64,000 nt of DNA from Fusibacter ferrireducens. Lineage in GTDB: Bacteria > Bacillota > Clostridia > Peptostreptococcales > Acidaminobacteraceae. A program made the translations under genes and the position numbers. Under the pieces are notes generated by a model, which ran no database searches, was not told the origin of the DNA, and saw nothing but the letters and a program-made list of their open reading frames with translations. Below are positions 26,753 to 35,891 of the stretch, piece after piece (the first letter of the stretch is position 1; each line of letters starts with the position of its first letter). The DNA is taken from contig NZ_JADKNH010000003.1 of the NCBI RefSeq assembly GCF_015352425.1, forward strand, positions 124,001 through 188,000, read 5' to 3'.

Positions 26753-26809
26753 TTGATCTCGCTTATGGATTATGTTAAAATATAAATACCCCCTACGGGA
26801 GGGGTATTT
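26753..26809 (+). promoter_or_regulatory. Promoter with CsoR/CstR-like operator
   Basis: TTGATC (26753-26758) and TAAAAT (26776-26781) lie 17 bp apart. Over the start site lies AAATACCCC...GGGGTATTT (26784-26809), a G-tract palindrome of the form bound by CsoR-family repressors (copper-sensing CsoR or persulfide-sensing CstR). The regulated gene is a rhodanese, which favours a persulfide-sensing CstR. The regulator gene is not in this window. Confidence 0.7.
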
Positions 26810-26821
26810 ATAGGAGGTTTT

Positions 26822-27187
26822 ATGAACAATATAATCATTTTTGCAGTTGCCATAGCGGCCTACTTTGTATTTAAAAAAATAACAGAGCCCAAAGTAGATA
26901 AAATTAATGGTGAGACACTCAATCAAATGCTAAAGGACAAAACCACTAAGAGGCAGTTTATAGACGTCCGAACTCAAAGTGAATTTAAAGCAGATAATAT
27001 TAAGGGTTTTAGAAATATACCGCTCCAATCATTAGCAAGTAGGGCAAAAGAACTGGATAAGGAAAAACCAGTTGTTCTCATGTGTGCATCTGGGCATAGA
27101 AGTATGCAAGCTGCCAGAATTTTAAAGCGCCTAGGGGTAGAAACAATTGTAAATCTGTCCGGTGGTCTTTCAGCATATAGAAGATAA
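26822..27187 (+). CDS. Membrane-anchored rhodanese-like sulfurtransferase
   Basis: A 121-residue protein. Residues 3-17 form one membrane helix, followed by a single rhodanese domain: RQFIDVRTQSEFKADNIKGF and the active loop VVLMCASGHRS with catalytic C88. It transfers a sulfane sulfur through a Cys persulfide. The CsoR/CstR-like operator in front suggests induction by polysulfide or copper (inference). AGGAGG precedes the ATG. Monocistronic. Confidence 0.9.
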   Translation: MNNIIIFAVAIAAYFVFKKITEPKVDKINGETLNQMLKDKTTKRQFIDVRTQSEFKADNIKGFRNIPLQSLASRAKELDKEKPVVLMCASGHRSMQAARILKRLGVETIVNLSGGLSAYRR

Positions 27188-27254
27188 GGGCAGTGAACGC
27201 GACGTTTACTATTGAGCTGGAGAAGCAAAGTCAGTCGTGCAAACCTTGTCGTGC

Positions 27255-27317
27255 TCTCATCTAAACCTTTAGAACAAGTTGGACAGTTTTGACACTTACT
27301 TGGATGAAAACAAATCA
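27255..27317. repeat. Degenerate structured intergenic repeat, copy A
   Basis: This 63-base block aligns without gaps to 49592-49654 at about 45 of 63 positions by hand count. Both copies lie after a plus-strand gene and just before a terminator between convergent genes. The outer stem is TCATC...GATGA here and TCGTC...GACGA in the other copy, a base pair change on both sides that keeps pairing. The upstream TGAACGCG (27193) is also shared. Confidence 0.5.
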
Positions 27318-27320
27318 TAA

Positions 27321-27370
27321 AAAAAAGATCCCATTCAATCGATTATGAAATCATTTGAATGGGATTTCTT
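27321..27370. terminator. Terminator between rhodanese and Na/Pi symporter
   Basis: ATCCCATTCAA (27327-27337) pairs perfectly with TTGAATGGGAT (27354-27364), with an A-run before and T-rich sequence after. Serves both convergent genes. Confidence 0.85.
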
Positions 27371-27454
27371 TTAGTAAAATAGATGAATCACTTTATACGA
27401 ACATATCGGTTGGTATGAACATACTGTTTCAGACGAACACGCTATTTTATGAGA

Positions 27455-29074
27455 TTAAGCGACTTCAACTGTTTCTGAAACAACTCTCACAAGGTTACAA
27501 GATAGATCTGAAATTCGTTCCAAATTGTTGACAATTTCAAGGTAATAAACGCCATTTTCAGTACTACATTCATTATTGTTAAGGCGTGTAAAGTGGTCGT
27601 GACGCGCTTCGCGTTCTAACGTATCAAGTTCTTTTTCAAGTGCCATCACTTGATTGATCATGGCTTGATCCGGTTTATCGAGCACTTTTAATGCGAGCTC
27701 ATAAGTCATTTTTGTCTTATTGTACATAATCAATAGAGCGCTTTTAGATTTTTCAGTAAAAACAATATTTTTTTCATTAACGGAGAGGATCAACTCTGCA
27801 ATATTATCTGCATGATCTCCAATGCGTTCAATATCATTGATATTGTTAAATAGACCATCAATATAACGTCTATCCGTATCCAAAATATCTCTATTGGACA
27901 ATTTTACGAGGAATTCAGTGATGACGGTTTCCAGCGTATTGATATTTTTTTCAAGCTCAAATGTTTTCTTGACTTTATCGATTTGTCCCTCAAAGAAGCC
28001 ATCCATTGCAAAGGATAGGCTGTCTTTTGCTAGGTTGCCCATGTTTATGGCTTCGTTAATGGCACTTTTTATAGCAATCGTTGGCGTTTCTAAAATACGA
28101 TCGTCAATGAAACGTGTGATTTTTTCATCTGCATGATCTTCAGCTTTATCAGGAACAAGCCACATGGCTACTTTTACAAGGAAGAAAGCAAATGGAAATT
28201 GAATGACAACGTTTGCTAAGTTAAACACAGTATGTGCATTTGCAATTTGTCTGCCAACATCTGAAGGGTCCCACATTGTAACCAGTTTGGCAATTGGACC
28301 TGAAAGTACAATGACGAATAAGAGCGTTCCAACAGCATTGAAAGCCAAGTGAATGATAGCTGCTCTTCTGGCATTTTTACTTGCACCAATACTGGAGAGT
28401 AGAGCGGTGGTACATGTGCCAATATTATCTCCATATAGAATTGGAAGTGCAGCAGCAAGTGGTAAAACACCTTGAGAAGCAAGTGCAATGAGCATCCCAA
28501 TGGAAGCACTTGAACTTTGAACAATAAAAGTCAGTGCAAAACCGACTAAAACGCCTAGAAGAGGATGATGACTCAACGAGAGAATCATCGTGTTGAAGGA
28601 TTCTAATTCTCTTAAGGGTTTGAGGGCATCTTTTAAGAACTCCATACCTAAAAATAATATGCCAAGGCCTATCAAAATTTCAGCCAGTGTTTTTCGGCTA
28701 TCTTTTTTTGTCGTCATCCAGATGACCATACCAACACCTATGGAAATTGGTGCGATATCTTCAATGGACATGGAGACAATTTGTCCTGTGATTGTGGTCC
28801 CGATGTTGGCGCCCATAATAACACCAACTGCTTGTGTTAAATTCATAATGCCAGCGTTTACAAACCCAACAACCATAACGGTCGTTGCACTTGAACTCTG
28901 AATAATGCCTGTGACGAGCATACCAACGAAGACACCCATAAAACGGTTTGTTGTCAATATTTCAATAATTCTTTCAAGTTTCTTGCCTGCAGCTTTTTGA
29001 AGACCTGCTCCCATCATCTGCATGCCGTAAAGAAATAGGCCTAATCCACCTATTGCGCCAATAGCGATCGACAT
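27455..29074 (-). CDS. Na/Pi-cotransporter family protein with PhoU-like domain
   Basis: A 539-residue protein. The membrane half (1-300) has the two inverted repeats with QSSSATTVMVVGFVNAG and VQSSSASIGMLIALAS, the QSSS motifs of NptA-type sodium/phosphate cotransporters. The C-terminal half (about 330-535) is a helical PhoU-like domain with NDIERIGDHADNIAEL and YLEIVNNLERISDLSCNL. It takes up phosphate with sodium, or exports it in some species. AAGGAGG precedes the ATG. Monocistronic. Confidence 0.9.
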   Translation of the reverse strand: MSIAIGAIGGLGLFLYGMQMMGAGLQKAAGKKLERIIEILTTNRFMGVFVGMLVTGIIQSSSATTVMVVGFVNAGIMNLTQAVGVIMGANIGTTITGQIVSMSIEDIAPISIGVGMVIWMTTKKDSRKTLAEILIGLGILFLGMEFLKDALKPLRELESFNTMILSLSHHPLLGVLVGFALTFIVQSSSASIGMLIALASQGVLPLAAALPILYGDNIGTCTTALLSSIGASKNARRAAIIHLAFNAVGTLLFVIVLSGPIAKLVTMWDPSDVGRQIANAHTVFNLANVVIQFPFAFFLVKVAMWLVPDKAEDHADEKITRFIDDRILETPTIAIKSAINEAINMGNLAKDSLSFAMDGFFEGQIDKVKKTFELEKNINTLETVITEFLVKLSNRDILDTDRRYIDGLFNNINDIERIGDHADNIAELILSVNEKNIVFTEKSKSALLIMYNKTKMTYELALKVLDKPDQAMINQVMALEKELDTLEREARHDHFTRLNNNECSTENGVYYLEIVNNLERISDLSCNLVRVVSETVEVA

Positions 29075-29324
29075 TGCCCAATGCCTCCTTATGAAAATCT
29101 CAATTTTAAATACCTACATCTTAATTATCTACATAATGTGATAAAAATAATTACCTATCTATTCTAACAGAGACAGCATGCAGTTGAGTTAATTCTAAGT
29201 TAAGTGTATGTTAAAACCAAGTAAAATATGTGAACAAAATGTTAACGCTCGCTTTTGTATTTAGAGTAATACAAAAATCTGTCCATAACAGAGTTCAAGC
29301 TAAAAGAAATTTAGTCCCTTTTGA

Positions 29325-30278
29325 TTAGTCCCTTTTGATAAGTTGAAATGCACCATAAATGCCAGCATCATCACCAAGTTTACTGATTTCAAAACGCACA
29401 GAATCCAATAGACTTGGCATTGCATGTCTTTCAGCTTCCTTTAACACAAGCGGCATCATTTCTTTTCCCAGGGATTCCATGATGCCACCACCAAGAATAA
29501 AGAGATCTGGATGGAACATGTTGACTAAGCTTCCAATGGCAATGCCCAAGTATTTTGAAGCATACTGAATCACTTCAACCGCTAAAGTATCATTGGCTTC
29601 ATAGGCTTTTTGAAGAGTAGAGCTTTTAATGACAGCGCCATCTTTTTCATGAAAATCCTTAAGAACAGAAAGACGTCCTTTAGAAAGTTGTGTTTCAACA
29701 TATCTTTGCATGGCCGTTTTAGAAGCATATGCTTCTAGACAACCCTGTGCACCACAGCCGCAAAAGGCACCATCAGCATTGACAACGATATGTCCAAATT
29801 CTGCAGCGGCACCTTGCCCAACGTATAATTCACCGTCAATAATAATGGCACCACCAATGCCAGTGCCAACAAATAATCCCAAGACGTTTTTGTTGGCAGG
29901 ATCAGAAATGAATTTATACTCTCCAAACATAGCCACATTGACATCGTTGCCAACGGAGACAGGAACCTGATATCTTTTTTCAATTAAAGATTTTAATTCA
30001 AAATCCTTAAAGGGGATATTCGGAGAGAATTTTACAATTCCATCTGTTGTGACGATCCCTGGAACACCTATGCCAATACCTAAAAGCGTTGAAGTTTCAT
30101 CTTTAGGGATGGTCTCATAAAGGGCATCAATAACCTTGAAGACTTGTTCCATGACAATCTCAACACCCTCCTGTGCTTTCGTTTTCTTTTTGCTCTGTGC
30201 TATGGATTTATTATCTTCACCATAAAGAGCCCCTAAAATTTTAGTACCACCAATATCTAATCCAATCCATTTATTCAT
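29325..30278 (-). CDS. glcK: ROK-family glucokinase
   Basis: A 317-residue sugar kinase. The N-terminal ATP-binding motif is IGLDIGGTKILGALY, the sugar site EFGHIVVN, and the zinc-binding ROK motif CGCGAQGCLEAYAS (one His plus three Cys). The catalytic Asp is in VGNDVNVAMFGE. It phosphorylates glucose or a close sugar for glycolysis. TGGAGG precedes the ATG. It stands apart, with a 14-bp-stem terminator at 30424 between it and the UPF0210 gene on the same strand. Confidence 0.88.
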   Translation of the reverse strand: MNKWIGLDIGGTKILGALYGEDNKSIAQSKKKTKAQEGVEIVMEQVFKVIDALYETIPKDETSTLLGIGIGVPGIVTTDGIVKFSPNIPFKDFELKSLIEKRYQVPVSVGNDVNVAMFGEYKFISDPANKNVLGLFVGTGIGGAIIIDGELYVGQGAAAEFGHIVVNADGAFCGCGAQGCLEAYASKTAMQRYVETQLSKGRLSVLKDFHEKDGAVIKSSTLQKAYEANDTLAVEVIQYASKYLGIAIGSLVNMFHPDLFILGGGIMESLGKEMMPLVLKEAERHAMPSLLDSVRFEISKLGDDAGIYGAFQLIKRD

Positions 30279-30423
30279 AAGCTACCTCCATATGAAATAA
30301 TTATACCATTTATATAGATAAGTCAATCATGATTGCATTTAAAAAAGTATCCTTGCATCATCAGAAGAGGCGATTGGTAAAACGTATCAAAAAAATTCTA
30401 TTCATTTAAGGATACAATTACTG

Positions 30424-30468
30424 AAAGAGACTAGAACAAGTCGATAAAGATTTGTTCTAGTCTCTTTT
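30424..30468. terminator. Terminator after UPF0210 gene
   Basis: AAAGAGACTAGAACAA pairs perfectly with TTGTTCTAGTCTCTTT around a 12-base loop. It lies immediately downstream of the ACT/UPF0210 operon on the minus strand. Confidence 0.8.
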
Positions 30469-30487
30469 ATGCTTTGTGGCTATCTTT

Positions 30488-31846
30488 TTAATTTTTAAAA
30501 CTGTGAATAGGGGCGGGAATTCTACCGCCTCTTGCGATAAAGGCTTCACTGGAGAACGGACTGACCTTCATAATAGGACCGGTGCCCAATAAGCCACCAA
30601 ATTCAGCTTCTTCTCCAAGGGATTTTCCAATGACGGGAATAATTCTGACGCCAGTGGTTTTATTGTTAATCACGCCGATAGCAGCTTCATCGGCAATGAT
30701 GGCAGAAATCGTACTGGCAGGTGTATCCCCCGGAATAGCGATCATATCCAGACCGACGGAGCAGACACAAGTCATAGCCTCTAATTTATCAATGGTCAAA
30801 GCCCCCATTTTAACAGCGGCAATCATACCTTCATCTTCACTGACTGGAACGAAAGCACCACTTAATCCACCTACGTGTGATGAGGCCATAACGCCGCCTT
30901 TTTTCACAGCATCGTTAAGCATGGCAAGGGCTGCAGTAGTGCCGTGACAACCACAAGCTTCAAGACCTATTTCTTCGAGAATTCTGGCAACACTGTCACC
31001 AACCGCAGGCGTTGGGGCAAGCGATAAATCGATGATGCCAAAAGGGACGCCAAGTTTTTCAGAAGCTTCATTGGCAACGAGCTGTCCGACACGCGTGATT
31101 TTAAAAGCTGTTTTTTTGATGGTTTCAGCCACCACATCAAAGGGTTGGCCCTTTACTTGTTCAAGAGCAACCTTTACCACACCGGGACCACTGATGCCAA
31201 CATGTATGACACATTCTGCCTCAGTGACACCGTGAAAGGCACCTGCCATGAAAGGGTTGTCGTTGACAGCATTTGCAAATACTACGAGTTTAGCGCAACC
31301 AATACTCTCCTGATCTTTAGTCAGTGCCGCAGTCTCTTTGATAATGCGGCCAAGATCTCTGACGGCATTCATATTAATGCCAGCTTTAGTGGACCCCACA
31401 TTAATTGAACTACAAACGCGATCTGTAACAGCAAGTGCTTTAGGGATGGATTCGATCAAAATTTGATCACCTTTTGTGTAGCCTTTTTGAACTAGGGCGG
31501 AAAAACCACCTATGAAGTTGACACCAACAGCTTTAGCTGCAGCATCAAGCGTTTGAGCAAAAGCCACATAATTCTTATCATCACAAGCTTGTGCCACAAT
31601 TGAAATCGGCGTTACAGAGATGCGTTTATTGATGATGGGAATGCCGTATTTTTCCTCTATTTCTTCACCTACTTTTACAAGATCTTTTGCAAGTGTGGTG
31701 ATCTTTTTATAAATCTTTTGACGGGCAATTTCGCCGTTTGTATCACAGCAATCCAAGAGAGAGATTCCCATGGTGATGGTTCTTATATCCAGTTTATCTC
31801 TTTCGATCATATGGATCGTTTCTAATATATTGTTAAAATTGTTCAT
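30488..31846 (-). CDS. UPF0210 (PFL-family) protein
   Basis: A 452-residue protein of the UPF0210/DUF711 family. Typical stretches are [54 protein letters not shown] and the C-terminal [13 protein letters not shown]. The fold is related to glycyl-radical-enzyme-like barrels, but the function is unknown. It forms a two-gene operon with an ACT-domain protein 15 bp upstream, an association found widely in Firmicutes. Both lie behind a glycine riboswitch here, which ties the pair to glycine or one-carbon metabolism (inference). AGGAGG precedes the ATG. Confidence 0.92.
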   Translation of the reverse strand: MNNFNNILETIHMIERDKLDIRTITMGISLLDCCDTNGEIARQKIYKKITTLAKDLVKVGEEIEEKYGIPIINKRISVTPISIVAQACDDKNYVAFAQTLDAAAKAVGVNFIGGFSALVQKGYTKGDQILIESIPKALAVTDRVCSSINVGSTKAGINMNAVRDLGRIIKETAALTKDQESIGCAKLVVFANAVNDNPFMAGAFHGVTEAECVIHVGISGPGVVKVALEQVKGQPFDVVAETIKKTAFKITRVGQLVANEASEKLGVPFGIIDLSLAPTPAVGDSVARILEEIGLEACGCHGTTAALAMLNDAVKKGGVMASSHVGGLSGAFVPVSEDEGMIAAVKMGALTIDKLEAMTCVCSVGLDMIAIPGDTPASTISAIIADEAAIGVINNKTTGVRIIPVIGKSLGEEAEFGGLLGTGPIMKVSPFSSEAFIARGGRIPAPIHSFKN

Positions 31847-31861
31847 GTTTCCTCCTATAGT

Positions 31862-32131
31862 TTACAAGGTATGCATAGCTGAAAAAATAGCGTCATGTTG
31901 TACCTTAATTCTCAAATTCATAGCATTTGCAGGAACAGATAACTCTGCTTTTAAACCCGCTAAATCTGTTGTTAACTCACTCAAATCGACGAACATAACC
32001 ATAGTGAAACAACCCCTGACGATGGTTTGATTAATGTCTAGAATATTGACGCCATTATTTGAGAGTACAGTTGCCACTTCTTTAATTATGCCTTTTTTAT
32101 CCATACCCATTACTGAAACATAAGCATTCAT
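31862..32131 (-). CDS. ACT-domain protein (UPF0237 family)
   Basis: An 89-residue single ACT domain: MNAYVSVMGMDKKGIIKEVA then NNGVNILDINQTIVRGCFTM. ACT domains bind amino acids, and this class pairs with UPF0210 proteins, possibly as the ligand-sensing partner. The riboswitch aptamer and terminator lie directly upstream. AGGAGG precedes the ATG. It is the first gene of the operon. Confidence 0.9.
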   Translation of the reverse strand: MNAYVSVMGMDKKGIIKEVATVLSNNGVNILDINQTIVRGCFTMVMFVDLSELTTDLAGLKAELSVPANAMNLRIKVQHDAIFSAMHTL

Positions 32132-32185
32132 TTTTTTTCCTCCTAATATCCTTGATAATTATAACTTTCACATAACTTTTACGTA

Positions 32186-32216
32186 TAAAAAAGAGACTAA
32201 TAAAAAATTAGCCTCT
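32186..32216 (-). terminator. Riboswitch terminator upstream of ACT/UPF0210
   Basis: On the minus strand AGAGGCTAAT pairs with ATTAGTCTCT (one G-U) around a T-rich loop, followed by six T. It lies between the glycine aptamer and the ACT gene, so it controls read-through. Its 5' arm, with CTCCAGAGG, is perfectly complementary to nine bases in the aptamer P1 strand. Confidence 0.8.
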
Positions 32217-32289
32217 GGAGAATTTGAGCACATTACTAAGCCATCCTTCAATACAAAAATAAATATTGTATATAAGATGATCAAATCAT

Positions 32290-32376
32290 CTGCCTCTGTC
32301 CCTTGTACCTGAGAGTTTCACTGTAAACAGCTTTCCCCTTCGGTGCTCATAAAGAGTCTCTCCAGAGGTTCGTCCA
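32290..32376 (-). ncRNA. Glycine riboswitch aptamer (single)
   Basis: The minus strand reads GGACGAACCTCTGGAGAGAC, then GAGCACCGAAGGGG, then GAAACTCTCAGGTACAAGGG and ACAGAGG. This is the conserved glycine (gcvT) aptamer core, with P1 formed by CCTCTG and CAGAGG. Only one aptamer is visible; a short hairpin (AGATGA...TCATCT) follows. Transcription then passes a terminator before the ACT and UPF0210 genes. Glycine-bound P1 would free the terminator arm, predicting an OFF switch (inference). Confidence 0.9.
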
Positions 32377-32590
32377 ATAACGGTTTTAAAAATAAGAGTA
32401 CTTATTATTAATTCCACGATTTTCATCCGAGCCTATTAAATTAAGATGAATGATAACATAATTATTGAAGGCTTGTCAAGGGGACAACTGAAAATTTAGA
32501 CGCAACTGAGAATATATGCACAATGATAAACATATAAATATAGATAGATAAAAGAGGACTGCTATTTCAGCTAAAGGATAAAAATTAAAA

Positions 32591-32645
32591 GAATGATCAT
32601 TCTTTTATTATTGACGATAAGTGAATGCTCATTTATTATATATCT
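32591..32645 (+). promoter_or_regulatory. TetR promoter with two operator-like palindromes
   Basis: TTGACG (32611-32616) and TATTAT (32634-32639) are separated by exactly 17 bp. A perfect palindrome GAATGATCATTC lies at 32591-32602 and a similar GAATGCTCATTT at 32623-32634 between the promoter boxes. Both would suit autorepression by the TetR gene. The expected transcription start falls at about 32646, the ATG itself. Confidence 0.7.
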
Positions 32646-33248
32646 ATGAGAGTAAAAGATGAGAAAAAATATGAATCTATTTTGAACGCTTCAATGGAAC
32701 ATTTTATGTCGGATGGATTTGCAAATGCATCTATTGCTAAAATTGCAAAAACAGCTGGCGTATCCCCGGCAACTATATACATTCACTTTGAGAATAAGGA
32801 GGATTTGATAAGTAAACTTTACCTTAAGATAAGGAAAGAAATGAGTGAATATGTACTTGTTGATGTAGATTTAGAGGGTTGTATTGAAGCCGCTTACAAA
32901 AAAATATGGCAAAATTATTATCACTATTGCTTAACCTATCATAGAGAATTTGATTACATCATGCAGTTTACAAATTCTCCTTTTTCAAAGGATTATCACG
33001 CGGATTATGGCATGTGTTATTTTTCAAAAATATACGAACTCTTTGATAAAGGTAAAAAAGGCAAAGTCATTAAAGATATTTCAGATGAAATTTTATTTGC
33101 ATTTACATTTTATCCAGCTTCCCAACTTGCCAAAAGAAACATTTGCTGTGGCAGTAAATTATGCGATTATGGTGTCAATAAAGCCTGTGATGTCGCGTGG
33201 GATGCCGTTAAAATGGAGCAAGTTAAAATCTGTTATAACCAAAAATAA
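32646..33248 (+). CDS. TetR-family regulator, apparently leaderless
   Basis: A 200-residue regulator. The N-terminal helix-turn-helix is typical: ILNASMEHFMSDGFANASIA then VSPATIYIHFENKEDLISKL. The C-terminal ligand domain is Cys- and Tyr-rich (RNICCGSKLCDYG). I start at ATG 32646; the in-frame ATG at 32625 lies inside the promoter. No Shine-Dalgarno sequence is present and the -10 box ends seven bases before the ATG, so the mRNA likely begins with the start codon. It sits 26 bp upstream of the glutamate-cysteine ligase and probably controls that operon, possibly by sensing thiol or electrophile stress (inference). Confidence 0.8.
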   Translation: MRVKDEKKYESILNASMEHFMSDGFANASIAKIAKTAGVSPATIYIHFENKEDLISKLYLKIRKEMSEYVLVDVDLEGCIEAAYKKIWQNYYHYCLTYHREFDYIMQFTNSPFSKDYHADYGMCYFSKIYELFDKGKKGKVIKDISDEILFAFTFYPASQLAKRNICCGSKLCDYGVNKACDVAWDAVKMEQVKICYNQK

Positions 33249-33274
33249 AAAAGGAATTTACAAGGACATCGATT

Positions 33275-34573
33275 ATGAAATCAAGCAAGACAATTTTAAT
33301 GGATTATTTTAAATCCGGTGAGAAAGCAAGTAAAAAAATAGGTGTTGAGTTTGAGCACTTCCTTGTTTCAAAGGCAGATCTCAGAAGCTATGAATACTTT
33401 GAAAAAAACGGACAAAAGCAATTGATGCACAACCTCATTTCGTTGGGATGGCAGGTGGCATATGCCGAAGGTGATGATGTCTTCAATGCCGTTAAAGCAG
33501 GCAATATGGTGTCTTTTGAGCCTGGGGGACAAGTGGAAATCAGTATAAAGCCATTTGAACATATTGCAGATATAGAGGCTGAATATTTAAGTGTTAAAAA
33601 GGAAATTGAGGGCATTTTATCTGACGACCAAAGCTTGATTTCACTTGGCTATCATCCTAAAACAAAGATTGAAACCTTACCCTTACTTCCTAAAAAAAGA
33701 TATGAATTTATGTATGATGAACTGCATAGACGCGGCAAGCTTGCAAGAAATATGATGAAGGGAACTGCCTCAACACAAGTGTCGATTGATTATGAAAACG
33801 AAAAGGATTTCATAAAAAAATACCGTGTGGCCAATTTTTTAGCGCCTTTCATTGCACGCTTATTTGATGCATCTCCTATATTTGAGGGTGAAATTTATAC
33901 GAGTAAAAACTTGAGAGTAAAGATTTGGGATCACACAGATGTCGATAGATGTAAAATGCCAAAAGGCACTATGGAGGGTCAATTTGACTATGAAGCCTAT
34001 TGCAATTATATTCTCAATTCTGAACCAATCCTGATGATTGACGACAAGGATTCATATAGAACGGATCATCGAACTGTGGCTGATTTAGATCAGGAGCATA
34101 GATTGAGCAAGGAACAGTTGATTCATGCAACGACAATGGTGTTCCCAGATATAAGAGTAAAGCATTTTTTGGAAATCAGAGTGGCAGATGCGTTGCCGTG
34201 GCCTCATAGCCTCGCTGTGCCAGCTCTGATAAAGGGCATTTTTTACAATGAGGAAAACTTGAATAAATATTTTAAGTGGAGTCTAAATTTGGATGACAAT
34301 GTCATTTCAAAATGGAATGATCATGTGAAGAAAAGTTATGCATTTGAATTGGAGTGTTTACATTTACCGCAGACTTGCAATGCTTTTATTGAAGGCTTGA
34401 TCGATGATGCGGCAAAGGGATTGTCATCTGATGAAAAATCGATTTTGCTTCGTTTCAAAGCTTTGATTCAAAACCATGAATCGTATTCGGAGTACCTTAA
34501 AACAATCTATTTAAAAGATCAAACATTATTTAAAGAAGTCATTATATCAGGAGGAGAGCATGTTCAATTTTAA
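33275..34573 (+). CDS. gshA: Glutamate-cysteine ligase family protein
   Basis: A 432-residue protein. The pattern IGVEFEHFLV, FEPGGQVEISIKPF, MMKGTASTQVSIDY and HFLEIRVADALPWPHSLAVP matches the plant/proteobacterial-type glutamate-cysteine ligase (GCS2-like) family, which joins Glu and Cys through the gamma-carboxyl using ATP. It would make gamma-glutamylcysteine. The downstream ATP-grasp ligase overlaps it by 14 bases, so the two products are probably made together. Elsewhere in the window a glutaredoxin is encoded, consistent with a gamma-glutamyl thiol in this cell. Confidence 0.82.
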   Translation: MKSSKTILMDYFKSGEKASKKIGVEFEHFLVSKADLRSYEYFEKNGQKQLMHNLISLGWQVAYAEGDDVFNAVKAGNMVSFEPGGQVEISIKPFEHIADIEAEYLSVKKEIEGILSDDQSLISLGYHPKTKIETLPLLPKKRYEFMYDELHRRGKLARNMMKGTASTQVSIDYENEKDFIKKYRVANFLAPFIARLFDASPIFEGEIYTSKNLRVKIWDHTDVDRCKMPKGTMEGQFDYEAYCNYILNSEPILMIDDKDSYRTDHRTVADLDQEHRLSKEQLIHATTMVFPDIRVKHFLEIRVADALPWPHSLAVPALIKGIFYNEENLNKYFKWSLNLDDNVISKWNDHVKKSYAFELECLHLPQTCNAFIEGLIDDAAKGLSSDEKSILLRFKALIQNHESYSEYLKTIYLKDQTLFKEVIISGGEHVQF

Positions 34574-35891
34574 TGAAGAGCTTGTTGCTCTTGCAAATGC
34601 GCACAGAGCACAGGTAGACGAGGACTATAAAAAAACATATGAAGCTGTTGGCAATTCAGATGCGGTTTACAAAGGGAAACAATTGCCTTATTTATATTTT
34701 CCAGCAGTGTATTCAGAAGAGGATGTCCTCAATTTTGAGAAGTTGACAAAGAGGATATTTGAAATCGTCAACAAATCGATAGACATTTATTTTAATCATC
34801 CAGAAGTGAGAAGCGTTTGGGGTTTTGACTCACGTTTAGAAGAACTCATCCTCTTACCACATCGGTTTAATGCCAAAGTCCCTATGGGTAGATTTGACTT
34901 TTTCTATTATGAAGATGGCAGTTACAAGTTTTGTGAGCTCAATACGGATGGCACCTCAGCCATGAATGAAGAGACGCCGCTGACAGATATTTTGACCAAT
35001 ACTTTTGTGTTAAATAAGTTCAAAGAAAATCATCAGATTAAGAGATATGAACTCTATCAATCGTGGGTAGATGAAGTTAAAAGCATTTATGAAGAATATG
35101 TTCAAAATGGCGGCACGCGTACTGAGATACCCCATTTGATTATTATGGATTATATGTCTAAAGGATCTCCGCATGAATTTGAAGCCTTTAAAAAATATTT
35201 CAATGCCAACGGCTTTAAGTGTCAAATTGTCAGTCCTGATGAACTCACTGAGGCAGATGGCGTACTCTACTATAATGGGGAAAAGATAGACATCATTTAC
35301 AGAAGACTTGTAACGAGAGACTTAATGGAGCATTATGATGATTTAGAACCTCTAATTAATGGGATTAAAGCGAATAAAACCTGTATCATAGGTTCAATTA
35401 AGTCCCAAGTTGTTCATACAAAAAAATATTTTGAAGCACTTCATCATCCCTTGGTGAGAAAATATTTTACAGAAGAAGAACTCGAATACATTGACGCGCA
35501 TATTCCCTATACCAGTTCGCTCAGTGGAACGGATTCTTTTGAAAAATATGTTGAAAATAAGGACATGTATATTGTCAAACCAATTGATTACTACGCTTCA
35601 AAAGGTGTTTATGCAGGGAAGGAATTCGATCGAGAAGCATGGATTGCGTTGCTGGAAAAAGCAGCAGATGAAGGTTGTATTATTCAAGAATTTTGTCCTA
35701 AGTCCATTAATAAAAATCTAGATTTTTCTGGTGAAGGCACTTTTAAAGTGGCAGAATATAATAATATCACAGGTGTCTTTGTTTATAATGAAAAGATGAA
35801 GGGCATTTTTACACGTGCAGGGTTTAATGCGGTGATATCTGATCTGAATGATGGTTTTTCATTGTCATCAATTGTGGCCAGTCCTTTATAA
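34560..35891 (+). CDS. Circularly permuted ATP-grasp ligase (glutathionylspermidine-synthase-like)
   Basis: A 443-residue protein. RFDFFYYEDGSYKFCELNTD with GTSAMNEE, RRLVTRD, IKSQVVHTKKYF and MYIVKPIDYYASKGVYAGKE follow the order seen in glutathionylspermidine synthase/CP-ATP-grasp proteins, where the ATP-binding halves are swapped. Such enzymes form peptide-like C-N bonds. After a glutamate-cysteine ligase the simplest role is adding a residue or amine to gamma-glutamylcysteine, giving glutathione or a variant thiol (inference). It lacks the N-terminal amidase of E. coli Gss. AGGAGGAG lies before the ATG at 34560, inside gshA. Confidence 0.75.
   Translation: MFNFNEELVALANAHRAQVDEDYKKTYEAVGNSDAVYKGKQLPYLYFPAVYSEEDVLNFEKLTKRIFEIVNKSIDIYFNHPEVRSVWGFDSRLEELILLPHRFNAKVPMGRFDFFYYEDGSYKFCELNTDGTSAMNEETPLTDILTNTFVLNKFKENHQIKRYELYQSWVDEVKSIYEEYVQNGGTRTEIPHLIIMDYMSKGSPHEFEAFKKYFNANGFKCQIVSPDELTEADGVLYYNGEKIDIIYRRLVTRDLMEHYDDLEPLINGIKANKTCIIGSIKSQVVHTKKYFEALHHPLVRKYFTEEELEYIDAHIPYTSSLSGTDSFEKYVENKDMYIVKPIDYYASKGVYAGKEFDREAWIALLEKAADEGCIIQEFCPKSINKNLDFSGEGTFKVAEYNNITGVFVYNEKMKGIFTRAGFNAVISDLNDGFSLSSIVASPL

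Noticed and set aside
31862-32131. Second glycine aptamer (tandem riboswitch)
   Set aside because: Only one aptamer core can be found upstream; the region after it folds into unrelated hairpins and the terminator.
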